Origin: Flavobacteriaceae bacterium UBA1115
GTDB taxonomy: Bacteria; Bacteroidota; Bacteroidia; Flavobacteriales; Flavobacteriaceae
Assembly (NCBI GenBank): GCA_002313325.1
Contig: DCBE01000028.1
Coordinates: 1 to 29,097, forward strand
DNA: 29,097 nt
Direction: 5' to 3'
Below the pieces are notes generated by a model. That model was not told where the DNA came from. It worked only from the letters and a program-made list of their open reading frames with translations, and ran no database searches. Below, one piece after another: positions 23,148 through 29,097 of the stretch (position 1 is its first letter; each line of letters starts with the position of its first letter). The position numbers and the translations under genes were made by a program.

Positions 23148-24428
23148 TTAAGACGGGCGGAAGATGGTTTGATTTCTATCTGGACCTACAGAAACAATCT
23201 TAATGGGTCTTTCTACATAGGCCTCAATAAACGCAACATAGTCCATAAAAGTTTTTGGAAGTTCGTCTTCAGTGCGCATTTTGGTAAGGTCTTCTTCCCA
23301 ACTCGGTAATGAGGAGTAATGCGGTTTTAACTCTTCTGCGTTTAGGGAGTAGGGTAGGTGCTGAATGTTTTTGGCTCTGTAGTCATAAGACACACAAACC
23401 TTGAGCTCATCAAAGCCAGAAAGTACATCGCCTTTCATCATTATAAGTTGTGTGACGCCATTGACTTCAACAGCGTATTTGAGTGCAACTAAATCCAGCC
23501 AGCCACAACGTCGCGAACGGCCTGTAGTAGCGCCAAACTCATGACCTACACGCCCAATTGTTTCGCCGATTTCGTCAAAAAGTTCCGTTGGAAAAGGACC
23601 GCTTCCCACGCGTGTGGTATATGCTTTAAAAATGCCGTAAACCTCTCCGATTTTATTTGGCGCAACGCCCAGCCCAGTGCATGCACCTGCGGCGGTCGTA
23701 TTGGATGAGGTAACAAATGGATAGGTGCCAAAGTCAATGTCCAAAAGCGAACCTTGCGCCCCTTCGGCTAAAATATGCTTACCTTCTTTTTGTGCAACGC
23801 TTAAGTATTGTTCGCTGTCAACAAATGAAATATTCGATTTTAGAAAGTCTATCGCTTCAAAAAATGCCTTGTCAAGGACTTCCATATCAAATTCAAGTTC
23901 GACTTTCATGTTGGCAACCATGGCCAAATGTTTGTTGCGAAGTGTTTTATATTTTGTTTTCCAGCTTGCTAATTCAATATCGCCAACCCGTATGCCATTA
24001 CGACCTGTTTTATCCATATAGGCTGGGCCTATACCTTTGAGCGTAGATCCAATTTTTGCTTTCCCTTTCATTAGCTCAGAAGCAGCATCAAGAAGGCGGT
24101 GTGTCGGAAGAATAAGGTGTGCTTTCCTGGAAACCAACAGCGACTTATTGATATTTATGTCAAAAGGAGTCAAGTTGTCTAACTCTTGCTTGAAGATAAC
24201 AGAGTCAATTACCACACCGTTTCCAACCAAGTTGGTGGCAGTAGGATGAAAGATACCAGATGGTATAGTGTGTAATACGTGCTTAATTCCGTCAAATTCT
24301 AGCGTGTGACCTGCATTGGGTCCGCCTTGGAATCTGGCAATGATGTCGTAATTTTTTGTAAGCACATCAACAATTTTGCCCTTTCCCTCGTCGCCCCACT
24401 GTAAGCCTAGCAGTAAATCAATGGCCAT
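23148..24428 (-). CDS. purA: Adenylosuccinate synthetase
   Basis: PurA makes adenylosuccinate from IMP, aspartate and GTP, the first committed step to AMP. The 426-residue protein starts MAIDLLLGLQWGDEGKGKIV, with the P-loop-like GDEGKGK and catalytic D13. GGPNAGHTL follows, with H41. NGIRVGDIELASWKTKYK lies in the middle, then the aspartate-binding loop around YTTRVGSGPFPTEL, and TGRSRRCGWLDLVAL. The C-terminal half is normal in length. The start lies 6 nt after the Fur-family gene's stop, and the gene is followed by the OstA-like gene after 9 nt. Confidence is very high. Confidence 0.97.
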   Translation of the reverse strand: MAIDLLLGLQWGDEGKGKIVDVLTKNYDIIARFQGGPNAGHTLEFDGIKHVLHTIPSGIFHPTATNLVGNGVVIDSVIFKQELDNLTPFDININKSLLVSRKAHLILPTHRLLDAASELMKGKAKIGSTLKGIGPAYMDKTGRNGIRVGDIELASWKTKYKTLRNKHLAMVANMKVELEFDMEVLDKAFFEAIDFLKSNISFVDSEQYLSVAQKEGKHILAEGAQGSLLDIDFGTYPFVTSSNTTAAGACTGLGVAPNKIGEVYGIFKAYTTRVGSGPFPTELFDEIGETIGRVGHEFGATTGRSRRCGWLDLVALKYAVEVNGVTQLIMMKGDVLSGFDELKVCVSYDYRAKNIQHLPYSLNAEELKPHYSSLPSWEEDLTKMRTEDELPKTFMDYVAFIEAYVERPIKIVSVGPDRNQTIFRPS

Positions 24429-24434
24429 GAATGA

Positions 24435-24872
24435 TTAGTTAGCGTTTTTTCTGGTTCCATAAAAGTATAAAGAATGTGCGTGTATGTCAATATCAAAAAC
24501 CTCCTCTATGGTTTGTTTTATGGCTTGAATACGGGGATCGCAAAACTCTTTTACATCGCCAGTGTCTGTTAAAATTACGTGATCGTGTTGTTTGTCAAAA
24601 TATGACTTTTCATACTGGGCGTGTTGTAGGCCAAATTGGTGCTTTCGAACCAAGCCACATGCCAGCAACAATTCAATTGTATTATAGAGCGTTGCGCGAC
24701 TTACCCTGTAGTTTTTGTTTTTCATCATGATATATAACGACTCGATATCAAAATGCTCATCGCTTAAGTAAATTTCCTCGAGTATAGCAAAGCGTTCAGG
24801 AGTTTTTCTATGCCCGTTGCTATCCAAAAACTGGATAAAAACACTTTTTACGATTTCGAATTCATTTTTCAT
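24435..24872 (-). CDS. Fur-family transcriptional regulator lacking the CxxC zinc site
   Basis: The 145-residue protein has the Fur winged-helix layout: RKTPERFAILEEIYLSDEHFD (22-42), then YRVSRATLYNTIELLLACGLV (55-75) as the recognition helix region. The dimerisation/metal domain follows with QHDHVIL (95-101). Where most Fur and PerR proteins have a structural Cys-x-x-Cys zinc site, this protein has TDTG (102-105). Its only cysteines are C72 and C111. Metal-ligand candidates H96, H98, H131 and H133 remain. It probably responds to a metal or peroxide, but iron, zinc or peroxide sensing cannot be told apart. The frame opens at a TTG (24902), but the ATG at 24872 is preferred because a -7 box covers the longer start. 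It lies between rel and purA. Confidence 0.85.
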   Translation of the reverse strand: MKNEFEIVKSVFIQFLDSNGHRKTPERFAILEEIYLSDEHFDIESLYIMMKNKNYRVSRATLYNTIELLLACGLVRKHQFGLQHAQYEKSYFDKQHDHVILTDTGDVKEFCDPRIQAIKQTIEEVFDIDIHAHSLYFYGTRKNAN

Positions 24873-24889
24873 ATAGTAAAATAAAAAAT

Positions 24890-24897
24890 CAAATATA
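24890..24897 (-). promoter_or_regulatory. -7 box (TATATTTG) upstream of the Fur-family gene
   Basis: On the minus strand TATATTTG matches TAnnTTTG and ends 17 nt before the ATG at 24872, in the 36-bp spacer after rel. It overlaps the alternative TTG start at 24902 in frame, arguing against that start. The Fur-family gene, purA and the genes after it may therefore be transcribed from here as well as from upstream. No clear -33 element is seen. Confidence 0.4.
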
Positions 24898-24908
24898 AGC
24901 AACCGAAT

Positions 24909-27110
24909 TCAATCCCGAACCACTTTCTCAATCCCAGTAACTTTTTCAAGTTTATTAATTAACATGTACAGCGTGGAGGCATGTCTCACGTGTAGTCTTA
25001 TTTCTCCAGAAAACGTTCCTTTTTCTGTGTCAAATTTTATTTGTGTAATATCCACGTTGTGGGCATTTGAAATGAGGTTGGTAACCTCGTTGACAAGCCC
25101 TATTCGATCAATACCTGAAAGGCGGATATTGCCAGTAAAGAATCCTTTTGAGGAATCTATCCACTTGGCACTTAAAATACGGTAGCCATAATTTGATCGC
25201 AAGCTGATGGCGTTTGGACATTCGTTTTTATGCACCTTAATACCTTCATTAATAGAGACAAATCCAAATACATCATCACCTGCAATAGGGTTGCAACAAG
25301 GGCTTAACGTATAATTGAGGGTTTCTTGGTCTTTGCCAAAAACCAACATATCATAGAAACTTGAAATTTCACTACCGTCGAGGTTTTCTTTCTTAAGCCG
25401 GTCAGAGGGACGTCTTCTAAAGAGTTGGTAAAAACGATTGTTTTCTTCAGCGGCAAACTTCTTTAACATCTTATTGTCAATGGTGCCAATACCAATTCGG
25501 TAATATAAATCCAGACTGGTTTTGAGTTTAAAGTAAGACACCATCGCATTGATAATCCGATCACTAAACTTAAATTTCATATGACGCAGTTTACGCCTTA
25601 AAAGTTCCTTGCCTTCTGTGGCAATGGCTTTTTCTTCTGCTCGCAACGAGGTACGAATACTTGAACGCGCTTTTGAGGTGATCACAAAATCAAGCCAATT
25701 GGCACTGGGCAATGAAGATTCTGAAGTAATAATATCAACTTGGTCGCCGCTGTTTAATGCATAATTAAGCGGTACAATCTTGCCATTCACTTTTGCGCCA
25801 CGCGTTTTGTCACCCACTTCACTGTGAATGGAATAGGCAAAATCTACAGGTGTGGCTCCCTTGGGCAAGGATCGTAAGTCTCCTTTGGGGGTAAACACGA
25901 ATATCTCACTCGCATACAAATTGAGTTTAAAGTCTTTGACAAAGTCCACGGCATCAGTATCCTCTGATTTTAAAACGTCACGCAATCGGTTTAGCCAGCT
26001 TTCCATGCCGCCTTCGTCTTTGTTACCGTGCTTGTATTTAAAATGAGCTGCGTATCCTTTTTCAGCAATTTCGTGCATGCGCTCCGATCTGATTTGTACT
26101 TCGACCCATTTGCCACCTGGTCCAACAACCGTGATGTGCAAGGCTTCATAGCCCGTTGATTTAGGTGAAGAAATCCAATCACGCAATCGCATGGGATTAG
26201 GTTGGAAATGGTCGGTAACGATGGAATAAATTTTCCAAGCCAGAAACTTTTCTTGTTTTGGCGTTGATTTATAGATAATACGCACAGCATAACGATCAAA
26301 AACTTCTTCAAACCTTTTGTTTTTGATCTGCATTTTTCTGCGAATGGAAAACACACTTTTGAAGCGACCTTCTGTTTTAAAACTAATGCGCTCTTTACTT
26401 AGGTGCTTTTGAAGTCGTTTTGTGAAATTCTTTATGTAGCTAAGTCGTTCCTCTTCGCTCTCCTTTATTTTTATTTCTATGTCGTTGTATACTTCAGGCT
26501 CTGTGTACTTAAGGGCTAAGTCTTCTAGCTGTGTTTTTATGTTAAACATGCCAATACGATGTGCCAAAGGTGCATAGATGTAAAGCGTTTCAGAAGCAAT
26601 GCGTACTTGTTTTTCTTCTGGCATGACGGTTAAGGTCGCCATGTTGTGAAGCCTGTCTGCAATTTTTATCAAAATAACCCTGACGTCATCATTCATGGTT
26701 AGCAGCATTTTCTTAAAATTTTCTGCCTGAACGGAAACGCGCTTGTCTTTTGAGAGTTTTGATATTTTGGTAAGTCCATCAACAATTTTTGCGACGGTGT
26801 CACCAAACATAAGGGCTATGTCGTCAAGAGTCAGGGAAGTGTCCTCTACCACATCGTGGAGTAGGGCTGCGGCTATGGATGTAGCACCCAATCCAATTTG
26901 ATCGGCAACTATCTGTGCCACAGCGATGGGATGCATAATGTAGGGTTCGCCGCTTCTGCGTCTTTGGTCTTTGTGGGCATCTACTGCTGTGTCAAAAGCC
27001 AGCCGTATGAGTTTCTTGTCCTCTGCCGTCAACGATTGATAGGTGTCCCGTAGTAAGTTTTTATATTCCTGTGCAATTATGGCATTCTCGTTAACTTCTG
27101 AAATTTGCAT
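24909..27110 (-). CDS. rel: Bifunctional (p)ppGpp synthetase/hydrolase (RelA/SpoT homologue)
   Basis: The 733-residue protein has the complete long RSH layout. The HD hydrolase domain has MHPIAVA (H60), AALLHDVVEDT (H85, D86) and KIADRLHNMATL (149-160), so hydrolysis looks intact. The synthetase domain has EGRFKSVFSIRRKMQ (247-261), RLRDWISSPKSTGYEALH (308-325) and EVQIRSERMHEIAEKGYAAH (337-356). TGS (about 402-462) has VFTPKGDLRSLPKGAT. A Cys-containing segment, SPCCNPIAGDD (603-613) and HKNECPN (627-633), precedes a C-terminal ACT domain (about 658-733). It makes and degrades the alarmone that controls the stringent response at ribosomes. It starts 17 nt after the RNA methyltransferase gene. 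A TATATTTA sequence, one mismatch from a -7 box, ends 3 nt before its ATG, so it may have its own promoter. Confidence 0.96.
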   Translation of the reverse strand: MQISEVNENAIIAQEYKNLLRDTYQSLTAEDKKLIRLAFDTAVDAHKDQRRRSGEPYIMHPIAVAQIVADQIGLGATSIAAALLHDVVEDTSLTLDDIALMFGDTVAKIVDGLTKISKLSKDKRVSVQAENFKKMLLTMNDDVRVILIKIADRLHNMATLTVMPEEKQVRIASETLYIYAPLAHRIGMFNIKTQLEDLALKYTEPEVYNDIEIKIKESEEERLSYIKNFTKRLQKHLSKERISFKTEGRFKSVFSIRRKMQIKNKRFEEVFDRYAVRIIYKSTPKQEKFLAWKIYSIVTDHFQPNPMRLRDWISSPKSTGYEALHITVVGPGGKWVEVQIRSERMHEIAEKGYAAHFKYKHGNKDEGGMESWLNRLRDVLKSEDTDAVDFVKDFKLNLYASEIFVFTPKGDLRSLPKGATPVDFAYSIHSEVGDKTRGAKVNGKIVPLNYALNSGDQVDIITSESSLPSANWLDFVITSKARSSIRTSLRAEEKAIATEGKELLRRKLRHMKFKFSDRIINAMVSYFKLKTSLDLYYRIGIGTIDNKMLKKFAAEENNRFYQLFRRRPSDRLKKENLDGSEISSFYDMLVFGKDQETLNYTLSPCCNPIAGDDVFGFVSINEGIKVHKNECPNAISLRSNYGYRILSAKWIDSSKGFFTGNIRLSGIDRIGLVNEVTNLISNAHNVDITQIKFDTEKGTFSGEIRLHVRHASTLYMLINKLEKVTGIEKVVRD

Positions 27111-27127
27111 AGTTAAATATACAAAAT

Positions 27128-27925
27128 TTACGATTTGCGTTGACGCACAACTTCATAAGCCAATACAGCTGTAGCTACTGAAACGTTTAAGGAGTCAACA
27201 TGACCCAGCATAGGTATTTTAACGGCCGTGGTTTCTTTTTGCCAAAATGGACTTAACCCTTTTGCTTCGCTTCCCATTACCAATGCTGTTGCTTTGGTAA
27301 AATCTGCTACTGCGTAGTTTACGCTTTTTTGGAGTGAAGCCGTATAAATATAGATGTTAAATTTTTTTAAAAAATCTTTGGCTTGATTGTTTTCGCATAC
27401 AAATGTTAATACAGAGAAAAAACCACCAACGCTCGACCTAATCACATTTGGATTGTAAATATCGGTATGCGGGTCGCTGATAATCACCGCATCTACGCCT
27501 ACCGCGTCAGCAGTGCGCAGTATGGCGCCTAAATTCCCAGGTTTTTCGATTGACTCCAAAACCAATATAAAAGGGCTGTTGCTTTTTGGTTGCCAATTTT
27601 CTAGTTTAGCATCTTTTTGCTTAAGAACGCCTAAAACTCCTTCAGTGGTATCGCGCACTACCATTTTGCGATATACATCCGTTGAAACGGCTTTAATTTC
27701 TGTATCGAGATTGAATTTTCCTATCCAGTTTTTAAATGCTACTTCTACTAAAATTTCCGGACACCAATAAATATGCATTGCTTCAAAGCCAACTGTAAAC
27801 GCCAATTGTAGTTCCCTTAAGCCCTCTACTACAAAGCTTTTGGTCTCTTTTCTTGCTTTAGCTTTTGACTGTAAAGCAACAATGTTTTTGACGGCTTGAT
27901 TTTGTGTACTTGTTATACGTTTCAT
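27128..27925 (-). CDS. SpoU/TrmH-family RNA 2'-O-methyltransferase
   Basis: The 265-residue protein carries the three SpoU SPOUT-fold motifs: VLESIEKPGNLGAILRTAD (motif 1), ALVMGSEAKGLS (motif 2) and VKIPMLGHVDSLNVSVATAVLAYE (motif 3, the SAM-binding trefoil knot). An N-terminal region (residues 1 to about 95) with TSTQNQAVKNIVALQSKAK resembles the L30e-like substrate-binding extension of 23S rRNA methyltransferases such as RlmB or TsnR. It methylates a ribose 2'-OH of rRNA or tRNA; the target nucleotide is not readable, so no symbol is given. It is the first gene of the minus-strand run with rel 17 nt downstream. A palindrome (27938-27951) and a CAAATTTG box lie just upstream of its ATG. Confidence 0.92.
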   Translation of the reverse strand: MKRITSTQNQAVKNIVALQSKAKARKETKSFVVEGLRELQLAFTVGFEAMHIYWCPEILVEVAFKNWIGKFNLDTEIKAVSTDVYRKMVVRDTTEGVLGVLKQKDAKLENWQPKSNSPFILVLESIEKPGNLGAILRTADAVGVDAVIISDPHTDIYNPNVIRSSVGGFFSVLTFVCENNQAKDFLKKFNIYIYTASLQKSVNYAVADFTKATALVMGSEAKGLSPFWQKETTAVKIPMLGHVDSLNVSVATAVLAYEVVRQRKS

Positions 27926-27937
27926 TAATTATTCAAA

Positions 27938-27951
27938 TTTGTGCGCACAAA
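27938..27951. promoter_or_regulatory. 14-bp perfect palindrome upstream of the RNA methyltransferase (candidate operator)
   Basis: TTTGTGCGCACAAA is a perfect palindrome whose centre is GC-rich (GTGCGCAC) in AT-rich surroundings. On the minus strand CAAATTTG (27934-27941), one mismatch from TAnnTTTG, ends 8 nt before the ATG at 27925, and TTG lies at 27958-27960 with 16-nt spacing. The palindrome would thus lie between the -33 and -7 elements, a typical repressor position. No binding protein is known from the sequence. Confidence 0.45.
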
Positions 27952-28073
27952 CAATGACAAGTGTACGATTTTTATTATTTCAGTTGTTTTAATGGCTACT
28001 TAAGTCCGATTAATTAACGTATTACCATTTCTTAAAAATCTAGTGTCGATTTTATTTTAAATTTATAAAATAT

Positions 28074-28088
28074 TGTGTATAATACACA
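28074..28088. repeat. 7-1-7 inverted repeat (TGTGTAT-A-ATACACA)
   Basis: TGTGTAT (28074-28080) and ATACACA (28082-28088) form a perfect dyad around a single A. A transcription-factor dimer site is the simplest reading. It lies about 315 nt upstream of rocD and about 150 nt from the methyltransferase start, so which gene it would control is unclear. Confidence 0.35.
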
Positions 28089-28388
28089 TAAGGGTACTCA
28101 CAAAACAGAAATTGTACTAAAATTTCATAAAAAAGGGGACATATTTTAATAGCAAAACCACTACTTGAAATAAAAAAAATTTCCCTGGCACATCTTCTTC
28201 TGTTTAAGTCGTACGTCCATTATTAAAATTATTGCTACTCTAACCACCCATAGAAATATGTAGTATACTCTTACCCTTACCAATGGATATCGTATTCAAG
28301 TCCCTAGAACAGGATATAAATTATTGATTTTTTTATTGATAAAATATACGAACCATTGATATAACTTTTTTATTTACTGAGGCTTCCG

Positions 28389-28396
28389 TATTTTTG
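28389..28396 (+). promoter_or_regulatory. -7 box (TATTTTTG) of rocD
   Basis: TATTTTTG matches TAnnTTTG and ends 6 nt before the ATG at 28403, so the transcript would be leaderless or nearly so. The nearest upstream TTG (28356-28358) is 30 nt away, outside the usual range, so the -33 element is not clear. Confidence 0.45.
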
Positions 28397-28402
28397 TTTA
28401 AT

Positions 28403-29097
28403 ATGGAAATTGACATAAAACTCACCGAACAATTCATAGAACTTGAGCATGCGCATGGCGCACACAATTATCAACCCCTGCCTGTTGTTCTATCTAAGGG
28501 TAGTGGTGTTTTTGTATGGGATGTTGAAGGAAAAAAATATTATGATTTTTTGTCTGCTTATTCTGCTGTTAATCAAGGGCATTGTCACCCTAAAATATTA
28601 GCAGCATTAACTAATCAGGCTAAACGTTTAACACTAACTTCCAGAGCCTTTTACAACGATGTTCTTGGTGAATTTGAGGCTTACATTACAAATTTGTTTG
28701 GTTATGATAAAGTTCTTCCCATGAATACTGGAGTTGAAGGAGGTGAAACAGCTAATAAATTGGCCCGTAAATGGGGATACATAAAAAAAAATATTCCCGA
28801 AAATAAAGCACGAATTATTTTTGCGAAAGGTAATTTTTGGGGGCGTACTTTAGCTGCTATTTCAAGTTCTGATGACCCTGTCTCTTATCAAGGGTTTGGG
28901 CCATATATGCCTGGTTACGAATTAGTTCCATATAACGATTTAGACGCATTAGAAGCTGAATTTAAAGACCCTAACGTTTGTGCGTTTATGGTCGAGCCTA
29001 TTCAAGGTGAAGCCGGAGTTGTGGTTCCAGATGAAGGTTATTTATCTGGGATTAGATTACTTTGTGATAAATACAATGTTTTGTTTATTGCTGATGA
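28403..29097 (+). CDS. rocD: Ornithine aminotransferase (partial, C-terminus outside window)
   Basis: The first 231 codons of a class III aminotransferase run off the right edge with no stop. The sequence matches ornithine-oxo-acid aminotransferase, which converts ornithine and 2-oxoglutarate to glutamate semialdehyde and glutamate in arginine breakdown or proline synthesis. Visible are HNYQPLPVVLSKGSGVFVWD (20-40 region), DFLSAYSAVNQGHCHPKI, LPMNTGVEGGETANKLARKW, NFWGRTLAAISSSDD and FMVEPIQGEAGVVVPDEGYL. These are ornithine-aminotransferase features rather than those of the class III enzyme at 20296. The PLP-binding lysine lies beyond the window. The ATG at 28403 is supported by the family N-terminus and the -7 box 6 nt upstream. 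The gene follows the 477-bp AT-rich region and may be separately regulated. Confidence 0.93.
   Translation, partial: MEIDIKLTEQFIELEHAHGAHNYQPLPVVLSKGSGVFVWDVEGKKYYDFLSAYSAVNQGHCHPKILAALTNQAKRLTLTSRAFYNDVLGEFEAYITNLFGYDKVLPMNTGVEGGETANKLARKWGYIKKNIPENKARIIFAKGNFWGRTLAAISSSDDPVSYQGFGPYMPGYELVPYNDLDALEAEFKDPNVCAFMVEPIQGEAGVVVPDEGYLSGIRLLCDKYNVLFIAD

Larger units (their letters stand above)
27926..28402. other. 477-bp AT-rich intergenic region between RNA methyltransferase and rocD
   Basis: This divergent spacer is the only gene-free stretch above 300 bp. It holds a 14-bp palindrome (27938-27951), a 7-1-7 inverted repeat (28074-28088), three copies of ATTGAT (28323-28328, 28335-28340 and 28355-28360), and the rocD -7 box (28389-28396). 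I found no tRNA, IS end, rho-independent hairpin or convincing small gene in it. Base composition is more AT-rich than the flanking genes. It is long for this compact window, so unrecognised regulation, a non-coding RNA or a decayed gene cannot be excluded. Confidence 0.7.

Noticed and set aside
24873..24902. TTG start for the Fur-family protein adding 10 residues (LIFDFLFYY).
   Set aside because: It overlaps a TATATTTG -7 box and the added hydrophobic residues do not look like a Fur N-terminus; ATG 24872 is preferred.
28130..28310. A minus-strand open stretch of about 43 codons (with an internal ATG giving about 19 residues) in the spacer before rocD.
   Set aside because: No promoter box or known family supports it, and short frames like this are expected in a spacer of this size and base composition.
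1..29097. tRNA, rRNA, CRISPR, restriction-modification, toxin-antitoxin or prophage systems.
   Set aside because: Read-through on both strands shows no repeat-spacer pattern or recognisable toxin, integrase or defence gene; mazG here is the house-cleaning enzyme, not part of a mazEF module.

Overview
The window looks like chromosomal DNA of an aerobic member of the Bacteroidota, most likely family Flavobacteriaceae. Four kinds of evidence point there. The DNA is AT-rich. Bacteroidota-type promoter -7 boxes (TAnnTTTG) sit just upstream of many start codons, and Shine-Dalgarno sequences are inconspicuous. The gene content is typical of the group: an OstA-like LPS protein, a large DUF349 protein, a CtaA/COX15 heme A synthase, and DapD of the succinylase lysine/diaminopimelate route. 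The Fur protein also carries a sequence I associate with Flavobacteria. I see no rRNA, tRNA, CRISPR array, insertion sequence or prophage. The window is almost fully coding; the only non-coding stretch above 300 bp is 27926-28402.

Left part (1-8000). A cut-off ABC-transporter ATPase runs left. Divergent from it is an uncharacterised protein with a kinase-like motif layout (505-1569). Converging on that is a six-gene chain on the minus strand in which every gene overlaps the next by 1-17 nt: GT4 glycosyltransferase, a GT4-GT2 fusion glycosyltransferase, threonylcarbamoyl-AMP synthase (tsaC), tRNA nucleotidyltransferase (cca), heme A synthase (ctaA), and a pRiA4b ORF-3-like protein.

Glycosyltransferase region (5046-11453). 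Five glycosyltransferase genes with six catalytic domains lie among housekeeping genes. No Wzx, Wzy, O-antigen ligase or nucleotide-sugar synthesis genes are present, which suggests stepwise assembly of an LPS or LOS core rather than a complete capsule locus. One of the five follows dapD directly, 5 nt downstream.

Middle (12268-20217). dapD and the plus-strand trio ruvX-def-mazG diverge from back-to-back promoters. Converging on mazG is a minus-strand run: TPR protein, two tandem DUF368 (PopT-type undecaprenyl-phosphate transporter) paralogues, aroE, and the DUF349 protein.

Right part (20296-29097). A second minus-strand run carries a SpoU-type RNA methyltransferase, a bifunctional Rel ((p)ppGpp synthetase/hydrolase), a Fur-family regulator, purA, an OstA-like LPS-transport protein and a class III aminotransferase. 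A 477-bp AT-rich region with two near-perfect dyads then separates it from a plus-strand ornithine aminotransferase (rocD), which is cut by the window end.

The window is mainly a core-genome segment for envelope building, tRNA maturation, stringent response and house-cleaning. I found no clear new defence or mobile system. The items most worth a second look are the kinase-like orphan, the GT4-GT2 fusion, the divergent PopT pair, the Asn in place of a expected heme-ligand His in CtaA, the recurring start-proximal promoter boxes that imply leaderless mRNAs, and the dyads upstream of the RNA methyltransferase and rocD.
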